From: Verrucomicrobiota bacterium
Lineage (GTDB): Bacteria > Verrucomicrobiota > Verrucomicrobiia > Chthoniobacterales > UBA10450
Length of the DNA: 64,000 nucleotides
Reading direction: 5' to 3'
NCBI GenBank assembly: GCA_003218375.1
Contig: QHNH01000024.1
Location: forward strand, 46,913-110,912
A program made the translations under genes and the position numbers. How positions within the stretch are numbered: position 1 is the stretch's first letter; the number at the start of each line of letters is the position of its first letter. Shown here in pieces: positions 62,297 to 64,000 of the stretch. The notes under the pieces were generated by a model, which was not told where the DNA came from, made no database searches, and saw only the letters and a program-made list of their open reading frames with translations.

Positions 62297-64000
62297 TCAC
62301 GCTCGCAACGCCCGGACCGGATCGATGCGGGTGGCGCGACGGGCGGGAAGGAAACAGGCTACAAACGCGACGGCGACCATCACGACTAGGGCGAATCCAA
62401 AGGCGATCGGATCGTGCGGGCTGACTTTATAAAGCAGGTTGCCCATTAACCGGGTGAGCAACAGCGCGGCGATCCCGCCGAGGAAGATTCCCGCGATCGT
62501 CAATCGCAGCCCGCGCGCCACAACCATTCGTAAGAGATCGGCGGCACCGGCCCCAAGCGCCATCCGCAATCCGAGCTCGCGCGTGCCTTGGGAAACCGAG
62601 TACGACATCACGGCGTACAATCCGATCGCGGCGAGGAACAAAGCCATCGCGCCAAAGATCGCGACCAACGTGGTAGCCAGCCGCTGCGTGTAACCTTTAC
62701 GGTCCACTTGTTCTTGCACGCGGTATGGCGCCGTCGGTGCGAGATTAGGATCGAGCGCTCGTACTTCGCGCGCGAGCGCGTTCCTGATCGCGCCCGGAGT
62801 CGCGCGCGTGCGGACAAGGAGGTTATTGCTGACAAAGAAGTTCTGTCGGACCGGCACGTAGAAGAACGACCTGGGTAACTCCAGCTTGTTCTCGTAGTTC
62901 ACGTTCCTAGCCACGCCGACAATTTGCATCCAACGATCCTTAAGCTTAAAGCGCTGCCCCATCGGATCCTTTCCCGGCCAATACTTCGCCGCCATTGTTT
63001 CATTGATAATAGCTACGGGCACCGCGTTCTCGTCATCCGTCCGTTGAAATTCGCGTCCGGCTGCTATTGGAATACTTAACGTTTTGAAATAGTCCTCAGC
63101 TACTTCGTTGTAGGATATGTTTAGTTGCTCGTCAGGCGCGGGCTGATAGCCATCAATCTCGAGTGGCGCGGAAGAAAAAACCCCGTAACTAAACGGAGCT
63201 AATCGCGACAGAGTTGCCGATTCGACGCCGGGAATTTCGCGCACACGGTCAAGCAGCTGAATATGGAATGCCTTGGCACGTTCCAGATTGTAGCCGGCTG
63301 AGAACAAGTCGGCGCCGGACACAATTACATCAGTAGAAAAACCGGGGCTGGCATTTTGCATTTGCTGCAGGCTTTGCAAAAGCAGGCCCGTGCCGGCTAG
63401 CAAGACGAAACTCAATGATACCTGAACCAGAACCAGACCTGAGCGCAAACGCGATCGGCTGCTGCCGCTGAGCACACCGCCCGCTTCGGTTTTCAACGCG
63501 CCGGAAAGATCGACATGGCTCGCCTGGATCGCAGGCACGAGCGCAAAAATCAGCGTCGCCAAAATGCAAACTGCCGCGCTGACGACGAGGACGCGCCAGT
63601 CAATTTGTCCTGGAAAATCAATTACGATTCCGGCCGCGGGCGAGGGAAACGAAAGGACAAGCGCATTGCGACACCAATAGGCGACAGCGATTCCGCCGAC
63701 GGCGGCAAGGAACGCAAGAAGCAATCCTTCAGTGAAAAGTTGTTGGATCAAACGACGGCGCCCCGCGCCGAGGGCAAGCCGCATCGTCATCTCATGCCGG
63801 CGCAGGAGCGACCGCGCTAAGAGGAGATTGCTTACGTTTGCGCAGGCGATCAGCAGAACAAGAAACACAACCGCCATCGTGATACCGAGCGTCGTGGACA
63901 TGTTGCTGGCCTGGTTGAACGGCGTTTTCCACAAGGGTGAAAGCGAGAGGTCGTGGCCGCGATTTGTTTCCGGGTAATCCTTCTCCAGACGTTGCGAAAT
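62297..64000 (-). CDS. ABC transporter permease, MacB/FtsX (ADOP) type, N-terminus cut by window edge
   Basis: The frame is open to the right edge (64000) and runs 568 residues into the window. Near the edge it reads RLEKDYPETNRGHDLSLSPL, the typical end of a MacB periplasmic core before the membrane domain. Then come FLVLLIACANVSNLLLARSL and LRLALGAGRRRLIQQLFTEG. A second FtsX domain near the C-terminus has VMSYSVSQGTRELGLRMALG and PARRATRIDPVRALRA. These large permeases with two FtsX domains are common in Acidobacteria and Verrucomicrobia and export peptides, lipids or antibiotics. The missing ATPase subunit would be a separate gene outside the window. Confidence 0.9.
   Translation of the reverse strand: MSQRLEKDYPETNRGHDLSLSPLWKTPFNQASNMSTTLGITMAVVFLVLLIACANVSNLLLARSLLRRHEMTMRLALGAGRRRLIQQLFTEGLLLAFLAAVGGIAVAYWCRNALVLSFPSPAAGIVIDFPGQIDWRVLVVSAAVCILATLIFALVPAIQASHVDLSGALKTEAGGVLSGSSRSRLRSGLVLVQVSLSFVLLAGTGLLLQSLQQMQNASPGFSTDVIVSGADLFSAGYNLERAKAFHIQLLDRVREIPGVESATLSRLAPFSYGVFSSAPLEIDGYQPAPDEQLNISYNEVAEDYFKTLSIPIAAGREFQRTDDENAVPVAIINETMAAKYWPGKDPMGQRFKLKDRWMQIVGVARNVNYENKLELPRSFFYVPVRQNFFVSNNLLVRTRATPGAIRNALAREVRALDPNLAPTAPYRVQEQVDRKGYTQRLATTLVAIFGAMALFLAAIGLYAVMSYSVSQGTRELGLRMALGAGAADLLRMVVARGLRLTIAGIFLGGIAALLLTRLMGNLLYKVSPHDPIAFGFALVVMVAVAFVACFLPARRATRIDPVRALRA

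Overview
The window looks like a piece of a high-GC chromosome from a Verrucomicrobium-like bacterium, probably a soil member of the Chthoniobacter group. This is inferred from gene style and gene content, not from a marker gene: DUF2339, DUF547, DUF4388 and DUF362 proteins, an Acidobacteria/Verrucomicrobia-type ABC permease, OpcA beside glucose-6-phosphate dehydrogenase, and very many intergenic dyad repeats. No rRNA, tRNA, CRISPR array, transposase or phage gene was seen. Both outer genes run off the window.

Layout. 0-8.7 kb: glutamate-type dehydrogenase (partial), a Cys/Met PLP enzyme, MurJ, a giant DUF2339 membrane protein, a Nif3-like protein and a zinc-ribbon membrane protein. 8.7-14 kb: a mostly minus-strand housekeeping run (sugar-nucleotide epimerase, pgl, msrA, fabG, holB, tmk), then an EVE protein. 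14-21.9 kb: DUF2334 deacetylase-like protein, a PHP-glycosyltransferase fusion, a peptidoglycan-binding protein, a CHASE4-type hybrid histidine kinase, an RlpA-like protein and a membrane protein. 22-27.8 kb: a phosphotyrosine phosphatase-serine hydroxymethyltransferase fusion, a small-protein/nucleotidyltransferase pair, zwf and opcA. 27.8-38.6 kb: radical SAM, DUF547, a glycosyltransferase, a cNMP/DUF4388 protein, a lipoprotein, thioesterase, queA, family-4 UDG, a squalene/phytoene synthase, a frameshifted DUF362 gene and hemW.

38.7-40.7 kb is the clearest accessory island. It has lower-GC genes: a possible PD-(D/E)XK protein and a DUF4160/DUF2442-like pair. The pair lies between uppS and a decayed second copy of the uppS 3' end. 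40.7-50.5 kb holds uppS, purA, a DUF3309 peptide, an M23 peptidase, uppP, gmd, a GH113-like protein and mutL. 50.5-55.6 kb holds an ErpA/IscA-type protein, two lineage-type secreted or anchored proteins, a HIT protein and an ArnT-like glycosyltransferase. 55.6-58.9 kb is a kynurenine/3-hydroxyanthranilate degradation group (KynB-like cyclase, DMT transporter, HAAO, ACMSD). The window ends with a SulP transporter, a Rieske oxygenase, a RelE/ParE-type toxin-antitoxin pair and a MacB/FtsX-type permease.

How genes work together: pgl, zwf and opcA cover the oxidative pentose phosphate entry. MurJ, UppS, UppP, the M23 peptidase and RlpA serve cell-wall lipid-carrier and peptidoglycan metabolism. 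Gmd, the tyvelose-type epimerase and several glycosyltransferases point to surface polysaccharide. Dyad-symmetric repeats fall in 8 of the 11 convergent gene junctions and in many other gaps, so they are the main structure the genes do not explain.
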